Assembly: GCA_902523065.1 (NCBI GenBank)
Contig: CABYXZ010000002.1
Span: 1 to 64,000 of the forward strand
Direction of reading: 5' to 3'
Length of the DNA: 64,000 nt
Origin: an uncultured Marinoscillum sp.
GTDB taxonomy: Bacteria; Bacteroidota; Bacteroidia; Cytophagales; MED-G16
Shown: one piece after another, positions 38,042-47,945 of the stretch
Position numbering within the stretch: the first letter of the stretch is position 1
How the letters are laid out: every line of letters begins with the position of its first letter
The notes under the pieces: model-generated
Seen by the model: only the letters and a program-made list of their open reading frames with translations
What the model was told of the DNA's origin: nothing
The model's database searches: none
Made by a program: the position numbers and the translations under genes

Positions 38042-38049
38042 TATATTTG
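38042..38049 (+). promoter_or_regulatory. Candidate -7 element for the giant adhesin gene
   Basis: TATATTTG matches TAnnTTTG, with TTCG (close to TTTG) 19 bases upstream (38019-38022). The predicted start near 38055 lies between an upstream in-frame ATG (38024) and the ATG at 38069, which supports 38069 as the translation start. Confidence 0.5.
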
Positions 38050-38068
38050 TAGATTGTATGTACACAAA

Positions 38069-41000
38069 ATGAAGAGGAATTTATCACTTTTTTTATATGT
38101 TATATCGTTTCTCATAATTGGGATCTCTTCCTATGCCCAGCCTATAGCTCACCTTTCAGCTGATTTATTAACAATCGAGGAAGCTGGTGGTTCCGCAAGG
38201 CTTACAGTAACCTTAAAAGATGCTTCTGATGCCATTGTAAATGCTACTTCTACTACAAATGTAACGATAACCTTTTCTGGAGTTGCTGGTTTAGGTGATG
38301 ATTTTACAATCTCAAATTTAACGAACTCGACAGATAATATAATCACTATACCTGTTGGAGAATCATCTGGCTTTCTAACAATCACTGCTGTTAACGATAC
38401 TAAAGTAGAGCCCAACGAAAAAATTGTTGCTGAGATTACGTCAATAAATGTAGGTACAATTGATAATATAAATGATGATAGGGAGATTGAAATTCTAGAT
38501 GATGATCTTATTGTCAGTCTTAAACTAGTGTCTGGAGATACCTTCCTTCTTGAAGAAGGAGAACCAACAACGAGATTGAGATTGCAGATACCTTCGCCTC
38601 AATCCCAAGACATTGAGGTTTATATTGGAATGACAGGTGGTGATGCTGACGGCAACGACGTAAACTTTACTTCTATTGTCAAGATTGATGATGGAACTAC
38701 CTTTAACGACTTTAATATCTCTGCAAATGATGATGCTGAGTATGAGGAAACAGAGACTTTTTACTTTAAAGCAACTGGTATTAAGGATGGTCCTCCAAAT
38801 ACAAAGGTAGGAAATGATTCTATAGCTTTTTCTGTAATAGATAACGACCCACCTAAAGTTACTTTCTCTCTTGATAAGGACTCTATTGATGAGGATGGTG
38901 GTGTTGCTAAATTAACTATTACTCTTTCAAGACCCTTCGACAAGGACTCAAAGGTTGCCTTAAATTATGAGGGGCTTGATCCTTCTGTCACAACGACCTT
39001 AATAGCAGAGAAAGATTCTGATTTCTCAAGTAACCAGACTGAAATTGTAACCATTCCAGCCGGTGATACAACTGCAGAGGTAATTATAACAGCAATAGAT
39101 GACAACATTCAAGACCCTAACGAAAGTATTGTGATACAATTAAATAATACTTTTTCGGATGTACCACCCTCAGAAAATATATCTTACGTGTTTAGAGAAA
39201 CAGAAATTATAAAAATAATTGACGATGAAAACCCACCAGTTGCAGTTGAAGACGTATATTCTGGAGCATATAGCGTTGACGAAGGCGGTGAACTTATTAT
39301 TGACGATGCATCGCTTGGTTTACTTGCTAATGATTACGACCCAGAAGGTTCTAATTTAACTATTGAAATGACAATGCCTCCAAATATAGGATTAGTTACT
39401 TGTCCTACAACCGGCATCTATGGTGTTTGTAAAGATGGAACTTTTACTTATACTCAGGGTGGTGATGAAGTCCCAAGTGGTGAGGTTGAATTTAATTATA
39501 GAGTTACTGATGAGGATGGATTTACGGCAACTTCAAGTGCAAGAATTACCGTTAATCCGATCAATGACTGTCCACGTGCAGATAATGCTTCAATAACAGT
39601 AAATGAGGGTGAATCAGTTGAAGTAGATCTAACAATTGGGATTAAAGACGAGGAGTATATTCTTGGATTGGATCCAGTTTTAAACTTTGAACTTCTTACC
39701 TCACCATCTCGTGGATCAATAACCGTCTCGCCTTCTGGAATATTGAAGTACACAGCGCCTCAATATGTTACAGGTTCGAACCCATTATCTGTATATTTTA
39801 CATATAAAGTGACTGACGGTGGAAATTGTGATGATACTGAGGATGTAGAAATCCTCATTAATAATACAGTTCCACAAGCAGTTCCTGATACATTTACTGT
39901 GACAGTAGGAGGAACAATTAATATTTCTGCAGCTTTAGGTGTACTAGTTAACGACCCAATACCAGCAACTGCTTCAGCTAAGGCTTTTATAGGAGATAGT
40001 CCAAATCTTGCTATAACAAATGGAACAAATAGATTTCAATTTTTTGAAGACGGAAGCTTTACCTATACCCATGACGGCTCTTCATCACCTAAATCGGATA
40101 ACTTTACCTACAGTCTTCAAATATTTTATTCTAATGGTGAATATGACATAGTAACGGGAGATGTGGTTATAAATGTAAATGACTGCCCTGTAACTACTAC
40201 AGATTTTTATGAGGTACTTGAGGGTGAAGAGTTAGTAGTAGACTCCGCTAGTGGCCTTTTAGCTAATGACACAGACATAAATGGTGATAAATTATACGCA
40301 TACAAGGATTCGGATCCTAAGGTTTTAGCGGATGGCTCAAAAAGTGATAAAAGTTCAGTAACAATAAATGAGAATGGATCGTTTACCTACACTCATGGAG
40401 GAGGTGAGGATGAAATGGACTATTTCTTGTACTACGCAAATGATGGGATCTGTGATAGCGACCCTGATACAGTAAAAATTAGAGTAATTCCGCAGAATGA
40501 TTGTCCTGTTACAAGGGCAAATGGATATAACAGTTTGAGCCTATTAAACGGAGCTCCGATAAGTACGTATTTTCCCTTCACAGATACGATGAAAACTTCA
40601 CCAACGTATGGTGAACTTGTCACTCTTGAGAGTGTGGAGGTATCTTCTACCTCCGGAGACACCTTAACAGTTTATGATAGTCGAGGATGGGTATGGGTTT
40701 TAGATATGGATGAGGGAGGAACATTATCAAGAGATTCTCTTGGTGGAGCTATAAAGTTAGATAAAGACCCAGACGGTGATCATATAGAAATGTTTGAGAT
40801 TAATCAGAGCTCTAAAAACTGGATACTTTTACCAAACGGAGAACCTAGATACCCTCCCCCTGCTCATGCTAAATCTTATCAAGTGAATAAAGATGGATCA
40901 TTTACTTATGAACACGATGGAGGAGGAAATGTACGTGATAGAATTTATGTTGAGGTGTGTGATGTACCCCAAATTGGTGGTGAACCATGCTGTTCAGTTG

Positions 41001-44000
41001 ATTCAATTATGCTATTTTTTGGTCCTGACAACGCGTGTGCCGAAGGACTGACAGATTATTTCACAGTAAACGAGGGCGGTGCTTTAGTAGCAGATGAAGC
41101 AAATTTGGGGTATAACCAGTTTATGTATGATATTAAAAATAGTGGTCGTAAATATACGGGTGTATTATTGAATGATATTGATGAGGAGGGCGACACCTTA
41201 AATGTAGCTCTAGCTGAGAAGCCGATATTTGGAGTAATATTGGGAGATACGATATATCCAGATGGCTCATTTACTTATATCCATAACGGGGGAGAACAGA
41301 CTCATGATTCCTTTACATACATAATGGGTGATATGCAGAGGGAATGTGCGGAAGTAAAGGTGTATATTAACGTTGTTTCGGTAAATGAATGTCCCGAAGC
41401 AAATGATACCATCTATACTGTTGATGAGGGCGATTCATTAACTATAACAGGATTAGGTGGGGGTATGGAGGGAACCTATAGAATTTTCCCAGCAGTAATG
41501 GGTAATGATTTTGATATAGATATAGGTTCAAGACCTCAAATTACTAATAATCTCATAGCATTTTATTCTATGTCCGAGTATTATGACACAATTCCAGGTC
41601 CCGATTTAGATGTTGATGGTGTGATAATTCCTACATTTCTTGTAAGAAAGGAAGCAGACGACAAAAGTGGCAACAACTTTGATGGGTTGTTGATGGGAGG
41701 GGTTCCTGATACCTTGAGTTTAGATAATCCTACAAACTGTGAAGCAGCTTTGGGAGGAAAGTGTACTTCACCAGCATACTTAGTAGACTACCCTAACGCA
41801 CCCGATGTAGTTCCTGATAGGTTCCAGCCACCACACGACAGGAATGCTTTTGAATTTGATGGAATTGAATCTTATGTTGATGTATCAGATCAAATATTAG
41901 CGTTAAACAGGTCTAGTTACACTATTTCTGGGTGGTTTAGATCATACATCGGTCCAGTTGGTAATGCAACACTATTAAACTTTTCTGTTAACGGAAATGA
42001 AAAAGGGCTCAAGATTGGAATTAATAATAACAGATTAGAGATAGGAATTGGTAATGGGACTGGTTACTCTGTGAAGCCTCTATCAACTATAGGCACCACT
42101 GATCTCTTAGCTTCGTGGAATCATTTTGTATTAGTAAAAAATGGAAATAATTATAAAGTTTACCTCAACAAAGAAGAGATATATTCTGAAGACCTTAATA
42201 ATGCTTCTTTATCTGCAGTTTCTTCTCAGCTACTGATGGGTAGAGATGTCTCTGGAAACTTTTTCAAAGGTAGGATGGATGAGTTGTATGTTATTGGTGA
42301 TGCAGTTTCTGAAGATGATGTGTTAAAACTTTACTATGGTGTTTCAACGTCTCTTATTAACGCTCCCGACGATGGAGTTTTGACTGATTTCAATGTCGAC
42401 GGATCGTTCACTTACGTTCATAGCGGAAAGGATGGGGACTTCCAAGATAACTTCATTTATGAATTCTCTGACGGTGAGTGTACTGACCTTGGAAAGGTTA
42501 CTATTAATATTAATCCTGTAAATGATTGTCCAATTGCTGTTGATGACACATTAAATGTGGATGAAGGAAACACTGTTATTTTTGATGCTCCTGGACTTCT
42601 TACTAATGATACAGATGAGGAAGGAGACGATTTAAAAGCATATTTATACATTGAACCTCTCTATGGAGTTGCAACTATTAGTGAAGACGGAAGGATTGAA
42701 TATATTCATGATGATTCAGAGACCACTCTAGACTCTCTGAGGTATATAATAGATGACTCTAATTGTAAAGATACGGCAACCGTTTACATAACAATAAATC
42801 CAGTTCCTGACTGTCCTATAGTTGAGGACGATGTGTACTATGTTACTGAAGGGGATACTCTTACTGTCGATTCTTGCTCTACTCAACCTCTTAACATCGG
42901 ATCAAAATATGAAAATTGGGAGACTGGTGAACCAAACGATAACGATAATAATGAGAATATTGGTGAGTTACTAACTTCTGGTAAATGGAATGATAATAAA
43001 GATACAATTAACCAGAGGTACCTATTGGAAGTGAACAGCATAATTACTTCAAAATCTGGATATGAAAAGATTGGAGAGTTTGATGGCCACACTTATTTTG
43101 TCTCTAATCAAACATATAAATGGTTTGATGCTAAAGCTCACGCAGAGACACAGGGAGGATATTTAGCTACGCTGAAGACCTTTGATGAAAACGATACTGT
43201 TGCTAAAATGATTTCTGCTAAGGCAATTTCTGAAAATCTTCATTTTGGCTTGTATCAAGATACTTCAGATCCTTACTATCTCGAAGAGAAAGGGGGTTGG
43301 AAATGGGTTGATGGTACTTATTTATATGATTCTGGATATGACAGGACCTTATGTGGAGTTTTATTAAATGACGACGACGGAGGTGCAGATACCATATTTG
43401 TTAGTGACTGGACTCTTCCAGTTAACGGAGCTTTAGATAATAATGAGATAAAATTTGACGGAAAATTTACCTATTATCATGATGGAAGTCAACTTGGAGA
43501 CACGATAGAGTATAAGATACAGAGTGAGCTATGTGAAAGTGATAGCTACGGAAAAATAATAATAATTCCAATTAACGTAAACGATTGTCCTGAAGCTGTT
43601 AGAGACACTTTCTACATTGACGAGGGCGCAACACTTGATACCTTAGGCATCCTTTTGAATGACATAGATGTTGACGGTGACAACCTACGAGCTGAGAAAG
43701 ATACTATAAGTTCAGGTTATGAGAATCATGGTACAACACAGATTTTCCCTAGTGGTAGATTGTTATACCAGCATGATGGATCTGAAACATCACTTGATAG
43801 CATAAGTTACATGGCTATTGATCCTTCTGGTTGTGCTGTTTCTTCAAAAATTATTATCATAATAAATAGAGTTAACGATATACCAGTTGGAGTAGATGAT
43901 TTCTACTCTGTATTCGAGGGAGAAACTTTGGTTGTTGATGAGCTCAATGGAATACTTTCTAACGACTCAGACGCTGACCTAAACAGTGATCTAAAAGTCC

Positions 44001-45997
44001 TTATAATTAAAAATGTTCCTGTTGGAACATTAAATATTAATGAAGACGGATCATTCACTTATATTCACGACGGTTCAGACGCTCCAAATGAGGTTTGCTT
44101 TACATACAGAGCTTATGATGGTGAACCTGGTCCTCCACCAGGTTTCTCCGAGGAGACAGAAGTTTGTATTACCATAAAAAATAGATTACCTGTATGTGAG
44201 GGGGAAGAATTTATTATACTAGAAAATGAAGTTCTAACTACAGATTTAACGAATGGGGTGCTTTCCAATTGCACAGACCCTGACCCACAAGATATTTTAA
44301 CAGTCATATTAGATACACCTCCAACCAACGGAGCTTTTGTATTAAATGATGATGGTACATTCACTTATGATCACGACTGCTCTGATGATCCTGACGAAAC
44401 TTTCTTCACATACTTTGTTACTGATGGAGAAGATACTACAAAGGTTAGTGATACAACAAGAATTATTATTGAGAATGAGTGCCCGGTTGGAAATGATGAT
44501 CTTTACTCAGGAGTTGATGAGGGAAGCACTCTAAATATTGGTCCTTTTGATGGTGTGCTATCAAATGATACTGATCAAAATTCGTGTGACATTTTACAAA
44601 TAAAACCTCTTGACCCGCCTTCGTTTGGAGGGGTTGTGCTTAATTCTGATGGTTCATTTGATTATACGCATGATGATAGTGAAAATTTTATAGATGAATT
44701 TACATATCTTCTTAATGATGGTGAGTGTAGTGTATGGGATACCGTAACTGTAACAATAAGAATAGATCCTGTTCCTGACACTCCACCGGTAGCTCTGCCT
44801 GATAGTTTTCCTTGTATCGACGAGGGAGGGTTTATTCAGATGGTATTATCTGAAGATGGTGTTTTATCAAATGATTATGATGTTGATACAGGACAGACAC
44901 TTACTACGGTTCTAGTTGAATACCCACTACATGGCACCCTGATACTAAATCCAGATGGTACCTTTATTTACACACATGACGGAGGAGAATCTACATCTGA
45001 CTCATTTACATATTATGTTGTTGATGATACAGGTTTAAAAAGTCAAACTGTAAGCGTTAAATTGTGTATTAACCCAGTAAATGATTGTCCAGTGCCAGTT
45101 GACGATATATTTACTATTAATGAAGGAGAAATAATTGATTCTACATTGATTTTTAATGATTTTGATGTTGAAGGTAATGATCTCTTAATTAATATAACTA
45201 CACCCCCTTCACTTGGTGGATTTAGTTGGAATCAAGATGGTACTTTTACCTACAGTGCACCTGATGATATCCCTGCACCTGGTCCGGAGATTGTTACCTT
45301 TGAGTATATGTTAACTGATGTTGTTGACGGCTTTGCACTTTGTGATTCAACAGCCACTGTTACAATAATTGTAAATTATGAAAATGATTGTCCAGTTGTT
45401 AGTGATGACTCAATAATCGTTGATGGGAGTTCTGCCAATTCAAGAGTTATTTCTGTGTTAGACAACGATTATGATCCTGACTCTGAGATTGATACAACAA
45501 GTGTTAAAATAATTTCAGGTCCTAAATTTGGTGATGCAATTTCAAATATTGATGGGACCATTACATATAACTATGATGAATCACCAATTCCGTTTGACAC
45601 AATTACATATAGTGTGAGTGATTATGAAGGATGTGAAAAATTAGGAAAAATTTACATATATGTGGAAAACCTGAGAGTTCCTAAGTATAAACTACCAAAT
45701 TATTTTACTCCAAATGGTGATGACTTCAACGACTTTTTCTTAATAAAATATGAAAATATTCTTATTGAGGATATGAATTTTGAGGTTAAAATATATGACA
45801 GGTATCAGAGATTAATTCACGAGTCGTTTATCCAATCCTCAGATAAGGTATGGAATGGAATGAATATTGATTCATCGGATATTGTTAAGACAGATTTTTA
45901 TTTCTACGAGATAACACCCGTAGAGTATTATAATACTCCTTATGTGAGAAGAAGAGACAAATTAGTAGGAACTGTTTATCTAGAGAAAGAGAGATAA
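38069..45997 (+). CDS. Giant T9SS-secreted adhesin with Calx-beta, Ig/cadherin-like, LamG-like and C-type-lectin-like domains
   Basis: 2,642 residues from the ATG at 38069, which begins MKRNLSLFLYVISFLIIGIS, a good signal peptide. The frame extends up to 38024, but those 15 codons precede the signal peptide. Order: two or three Calx-beta-like repeats (to about residue 395); about 16 tandem Ig/cadherin-like (VCBS-type) repeats, each with an N-x-CP-type start, an ND-D/EGD calcium-type motif and a GSFTYxHDG end; and a type B T9SS sorting domain from about residue 2538 (PNYFTPNGDDFNDFF). Many repeats have a cysteine pair. A LamG-like segment (1162-1425) and a C-type-lectin-like segment (1604-1761) are inserted in two repeats. 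Presumably cell-surface and calcium-dependent; adhesion is an inference. Confidence 0.93.
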   Translation: MKRNLSLFLYVISFLIIGISSYAQPIAHLSADLLTIEEAGGSARLTVTLKDASDAIVNATSTTNVTITFSGVAGLGDDFTISNLTNSTDNIITIPVGESSGFLTITAVNDTKVEPNEKIVAEITSINVGTIDNINDDREIEILDDDLIVSLKLVSGDTFLLEEGEPTTRLRLQIPSPQSQDIEVYIGMTGGDADGNDVNFTSIVKIDDGTTFNDFNISANDDAEYEETETFYFKATGIKDGPPNTKVGNDSIAFSVIDNDPPKVTFSLDKDSIDEDGGVAKLTITLSRPFDKDSKVALNYEGLDPSVTTTLIAEKDSDFSSNQTEIVTIPAGDTTAEVIITAIDDNIQDPNESIVIQLNNTFSDVPPSENISYVFRETEIIKIIDDENPPVAVEDVYSGAYSVDEGGELIIDDASLGLLANDYDPEGSNLTIEMTMPPNIGLVTCPTTGIYGVCKDGTFTYTQGGDEVPSGEVEFNYRVTDEDGFTATSSARITVNPINDCPRADNASITVNEGESVEVDLTIGIKDEEYILGLDPVLNFELLTSPSRGSITVSPSGILKYTAPQYVTGSNPLSVYFTYKVTDGGNCDDTEDVEILINNTVPQAVPDTFTVTVGGTINISAALGVLVNDPIPATASAKAFIGDSPNLAITNGTNRFQFFEDGSFTYTHDGSSSPKSDNFTYSLQIFYSNGEYDIVTGDVVINVNDCPVTTTDFYEVLEGEELVVDSASGLLANDTDINGDKLYAYKDSDPKVLADGSKSDKSSVTINENGSFTYTHGGGEDEMDYFLYYANDGICDSDPDTVKIRVIPQNDCPVTRANGYNSLSLLNGAPISTYFPFTDTMKTSPTYGELVTLESVEVSSTSGDTLTVYDSRGWVWVLDMDEGGTLSRDSLGGAIKLDKDPDGDHIEMFEINQSSKNWILLPNGEPRYPPPAHAKSYQVNKDGSFTYEHDGGGNVRDRIYVEVCDVPQIGGEPCCSVDSIMLFFGPDNACAEGLTDYFTVNEGGALVADEANLGYNQFMYDIKNSGRKYTGVLLNDIDEEGDTLNVALAEKPIFGVILGDTIYPDGSFTYIHNGGEQTHDSFTYIMGDMQRECAEVKVYINVVSVNECPEANDTIYTVDEGDSLTITGLGGGMEGTYRIFPAVMGNDFDIDIGSRPQITNNLIAFYSMSEYYDTIPGPDLDVDGVIIPTFLVRKEADDKSGNNFDGLLMGGVPDTLSLDNPTNCEAALGGKCTSPAYLVDYPNAPDVVPDRFQPPHDRNAFEFDGIESYVDVSDQILALNRSSYTISGWFRSYIGPVGNATLLNFSVNGNEKGLKIGINNNRLEIGIGNGTGYSVKPLSTIGTTDLLASWNHFVLVKNGNNYKVYLNKEEIYSEDLNNASLSAVSSQLLMGRDVSGNFFKGRMDELYVIGDAVSEDDVLKLYYGVSTSLINAPDDGVLTDFNVDGSFTYVHSGKDGDFQDNFIYEFSDGECTDLGKVTININPVNDCPIAVDDTLNVDEGNTVIFDAPGLLTNDTDEEGDDLKAYLYIEPLYGVATISEDGRIEYIHDDSETTLDSLRYIIDDSNCKDTATVYITINPVPDCPIVEDDVYYVTEGDTLTVDSCSTQPLNIGSKYENWETGEPNDNDNNENIGELLTSGKWNDNKDTINQRYLLEVNSIITSKSGYEKIGEFDGHTYFVSNQTYKWFDAKAHAETQGGYLATLKTFDENDTVAKMISAKAISENLHFGLYQDTSDPYYLEEKGGWKWVDGTYLYDSGYDRTLCGVLLNDDDGGADTIFVSDWTLPVNGALDNNEIKFDGKFTYYHDGSQLGDTIEYKIQSELCESDSYGKIIIIPINVNDCPEAVRDTFYIDEGATLDTLGILLNDIDVDGDNLRAEKDTISSGYENHGTTQIFPSGRLLYQHDGSETSLDSISYMAIDPSGCAVSSKIIIIINRVNDIPVGVDDFYSVFEGETLVVDELNGILSNDSDADLNSDLKVLIIKNVPVGTLNINEDGSFTYIHDGSDAPNEVCFTYRAYDGEPGPPPGFSEETEVCITIKNRLPVCEGEEFIILENEVLTTDLTNGVLSNCTDPDPQDILTVILDTPPTNGAFVLNDDGTFTYDHDCSDDPDETFFTYFVTDGEDTTKVSDTTRIIIENECPVGNDDLYSGVDEGSTLNIGPFDGVLSNDTDQNSCDILQIKPLDPPSFGGVVLNSDGSFDYTHDDSENFIDEFTYLLNDGECSVWDTVTVTIRIDPVPDTPPVALPDSFPCIDEGGFIQMVLSEDGVLSNDYDVDTGQTLTTVLVEYPLHGTLILNPDGTFIYTHDGGESTSDSFTYYVVDDTGLKSQTVSVKLCINPVNDCPVPVDDIFTINEGEIIDSTLIFNDFDVEGNDLLINITTPPSLGGFSWNQDGTFTYSAPDDIPAPGPEIVTFEYMLTDVVDGFALCDSTATVTIIVNYENDCPVVSDDSIIVDGSSANSRVISVLDNDYDPDSEIDTTSVKIISGPKFGDAISNIDGTITYNYDESPIPFDTITYSVSDYEGCEKLGKIYIYVENLRVPKYKLPNYFTPNGDDFNDFFLIKYENILIEDMNFEVKIYDRYQRLIHESFIQSSDKVWNGMNIDSSDIVKTDFYFYEITPVEYYNTPYVRRRDKLVGTVYLEKER
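41552..42340 (+). other. LamG/concanavalin-like domain inserted in an Ig-like repeat
   Basis: Residues about 1162-1425 of the giant protein. The segment runs LIAFYSMSEYYD, then KSGNNFDGLLMGG, FEFDGIESYVDVSD, SYTISGWFRSY, WNHFVLVKNGNNYKVYLN, and GRMDELYVIGDAVSEDDV: the classic LamG_3 order. The host repeat opens at NECPEANDTIY and resumes at DDGVLTDFNVDGSFTYVHSG, so the domain sits inside it. Probable glycan or protein ligand binding. Confidence 0.75.
42875..43354 (+). other. C-type-lectin-like domain with halves in swapped order, inserted in an Ig-like repeat
   Basis: Residues 1603-1762, bounded by two cysteines (C1603 and C1762). The segment normally at the end of a CTLD comes first: YENWETGEPND (EPN at 1621-1623), GKWND (WND at 1640-1642), RYLLEV. 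The segment normally at the start comes second: GHTYFVSNQTYKWFDAKAHA, GGYLATLKTFDEN, then WKWVDGTYLYD. The host repeat continues at CGVLLNDDDGGADTI. Confidence 0.6.
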
Positions 45998-46000
45998 TAA

Positions 46001-47086
46001 CTACCTCAAGAAATTATAAATGGCAAATGTAGCTAACCAGTGTTCACCACCATAACCACTATCAAACATAATCTCATAACCTTTTTTAGAGTGAACATTT
46101 GATATTGATAGAAGAAAGTTTTTATTATCGTCGTTATCTATATTACTTGCAATATCTTTTAATGTCCATGCTCTGTGAAACATTAATCCGATTAGATGCC
46201 CAATTCCAGGGTCTTCAGGATCTAACACGACTGGAGGATTAATGATATTTTTGAATTCAGATCTTCTTAGTGATGGAATAAAATTTTTAAACCAAATATT
46301 AAATTCTTCTTTATCTAAAATGGTTGACATCAATGCAGCCTCTGCAAGACAAGGTGATAGAAAGTCTGTTCCAGATGGCTCATATGCTACTGGACAATTT
46401 TTATCTGGTAAAAAATTTTTAATACTGTACTCTCTTATCTTGTTATATAGTTTGACATCATCAGATACCAAGGCGTATTCTACCATGAGTGAAAAAGAAA
46501 AGGCTGTATTTGAGTGAGTCCCAGGCCTCAACGGAGAAGAAAGTTTATCAAGAAAAGTAATTGTTCTTTCTCTTAGAAGTTCAACTAGTGGTTTTAGATT
46601 ATTTGCCCATTCTTTTGAAAATTCATTATCCCAGTTTAATAATTCAGAGTAAAGTTTCATAAGCCAAGCCCATCCATACGTCCTCTCAAATCCTTTTGCA
46701 AAATCCTTTTGAAAAAATTCAAATTCCCTATTTAGATTTTCCTTTGTAAGGTTATCTTTTAATTTTTTTATTATGCTATCTCTTTCTGGAATATTTGGAT
46801 ATTCTTTTAGAATCTTTACCATTGCCCAGTGTCCGTGTACTGCAGAATGCCAATCCCAGCACCCATAAAATGAAGGGGTTATCTCATAATGAGGTTTTAT
46901 CCATTCTTCACTAATAAATCTATATCCAATTTTATATGGAAATTTTTTGTCAACACAGTCTATTGATAAACTTATAAGGTCTCTCGCTTGAGATTCATCA
47001 ATTTGAAGTATCTCCTCTTGCTTAGATATTTTAGTATTGGTACATGAAAGTGAAAAAAATAAAGTAATAAATAAAATTCTTTTCAC
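46001..47086 (-). CDS. DUF2891 lipoprotein
   Basis: 361 residues with lipobox at C15 (FSLSC). Recognised as DUF2891 by YGCWDWHSAVHGHWAM, EPSGTDFLSPCLAEAALM, and the C-terminal FDSGYGGEHWLATFAIY; the function of the family is unknown to me. The many His, Trp and Glu residues in conserved motifs look like an active site, and the predicted helical make-up resembles glycosyl hydrolases of the (alpha/alpha)6 type, but that is only an impression. It overlaps the rhomboid gene upstream by 4 bp and converges with the giant adhesin gene, 3 bases away. Confidence 0.8.
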   Translation of the reverse strand: MKRILFITLFFSLSCTNTKISKQEEILQIDESQARDLISLSIDCVDKKFPYKIGYRFISEEWIKPHYEITPSFYGCWDWHSAVHGHWAMVKILKEYPNIPERDSIIKKLKDNLTKENLNREFEFFQKDFAKGFERTYGWAWLMKLYSELLNWDNEFSKEWANNLKPLVELLRERTITFLDKLSSPLRPGTHSNTAFSFSLMVEYALVSDDVKLYNKIREYSIKNFLPDKNCPVAYEPSGTDFLSPCLAEAALMSTILDKEEFNIWFKNFIPSLRRSEFKNIINPPVVLDPEDPGIGHLIGLMFHRAWTLKDIASNIDNDDNKNFLLSISNVHSKKGYEIMFDSGYGGEHWLATFAIYNFLR

Positions 47087-47943
47087 TGTTTTTTACTTGC
47101 ATTAAATAACCTTTCCTTTTCCTTTGATGTCAAGCTGGAGTAACCACTTTCTGATATTTTATCTAATATTTTATCTACCTCATCTTGTGTTGTTTCATCA
47201 TTTTCTTGTTGAAATTTTTCTTTTTTTTCTTTTTTCTTTTCGGTGAAAAAGTTGATAAAATTAATGATACCTTCTCCAATATTAATCCCATTTTGTAACT
47301 GCCTAATAAATATATAACCTATAAAGGCTCCTCCAAGATGTGCTATTTCTCCTCCAGCGTTGGTGCCCGCTACATCAAAAAAAGATAGAAGAACATAAAA
47401 GAAAGCTATATATTTTATTCTTACCGGACCAATCAGTAGAAGATGAAATGTGTAGTTAGGCATTAATGTTGCAGATCCAACAACAACACTAAAAACTCCT
47501 GCCGATGCTCCTAACATAAGTGATTCCGATACTCTATCTCCGTAGTAAGGAATAATATTATAAATGGCCATATAAAATAATCCTCCAATTATACCTCCAA
47601 GTACATAGAGAGATATTAATGCATTATTTCCAATATTATCATAAATTATTTTTCCAAACCAGTAAAGGAAAAGCATGTTCCAAAGTATGTGCATAAAGCT
47701 CATGTGAAGAAAGAAATATGTTATTATAGACCAGGGTTGGAGAATAAATGTACCAAGTGAAGCAGGTAACATAAGTTTATTAATGAACATCGTAAAAAAG
47801 TTCGATAGTCCAGATATTGTTAATATAACCTGCACAACATTAATGCTAACAAAGACAATTATGTTAATTAGTATTATCTTGACGAGCCCGTTGTCTCTCT
47901 TATTCCAAGCTTTTTTAATATCCTCAATAATAAAATTTGCCAT
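47083..47943 (-). CDS. Rhomboid family intramembrane serine protease (286 residues)
   Basis: Six or so hydrophobic helices. LHMSFMHILWNMLFLYWFG is the rhomboid HxxxN region (from the WR/HxxxN loop), the nucleophile motif is LGASAGVFSVVVG (normally GASGAVFA), and the catalytic histidine is in IAHLGGAFIGY. A charged cytoplasmic tail follows. Cleaves transmembrane substrates within the inner membrane (family function). Adjacent paralogue encoded upstream; both sit in the mutL operon. Confidence 0.88.
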   Translation of the reverse strand: MANFIIEDIKKAWNKRDNGLVKIILINIIVFVSINVVQVILTISGLSNFFTMFINKLMLPASLGTFILQPWSIITYFFLHMSFMHILWNMLFLYWFGKIIYDNIGNNALISLYVLGGIIGGLFYMAIYNIIPYYGDRVSESLMLGASAGVFSVVVGSATLMPNYTFHLLLIGPVRIKYIAFFYVLLSFFDVAGTNAGGEIAHLGGAFIGYIFIRQLQNGINIGEGIINFINFFTEKKKEKKEKFQQENDETTQDEVDKILDKISESGYSSLTSKEKERLFNASKKQ

Positions 47944-47945
47944 GT

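Noticed and set aside
38024-38068. Upstream start for the giant adhesin
   Set aside because: The 15 extra codons precede a good signal peptide and span a promoter-like -7 element; the ATG at 38069 is better.
38149-44364. Several antisense frames of 60-90 codons inside the giant adhesin gene
   Set aside because: Shadow frames in a long gene with biased codons; no start context, no family resemblance.
39235-45680. Regular repeats that could be mistaken for a CRISPR array or satellite DNA
   Set aside because: They are protein-level Ig-like repeats within one open frame; the DNA copies have diverged and have no spacer structure.
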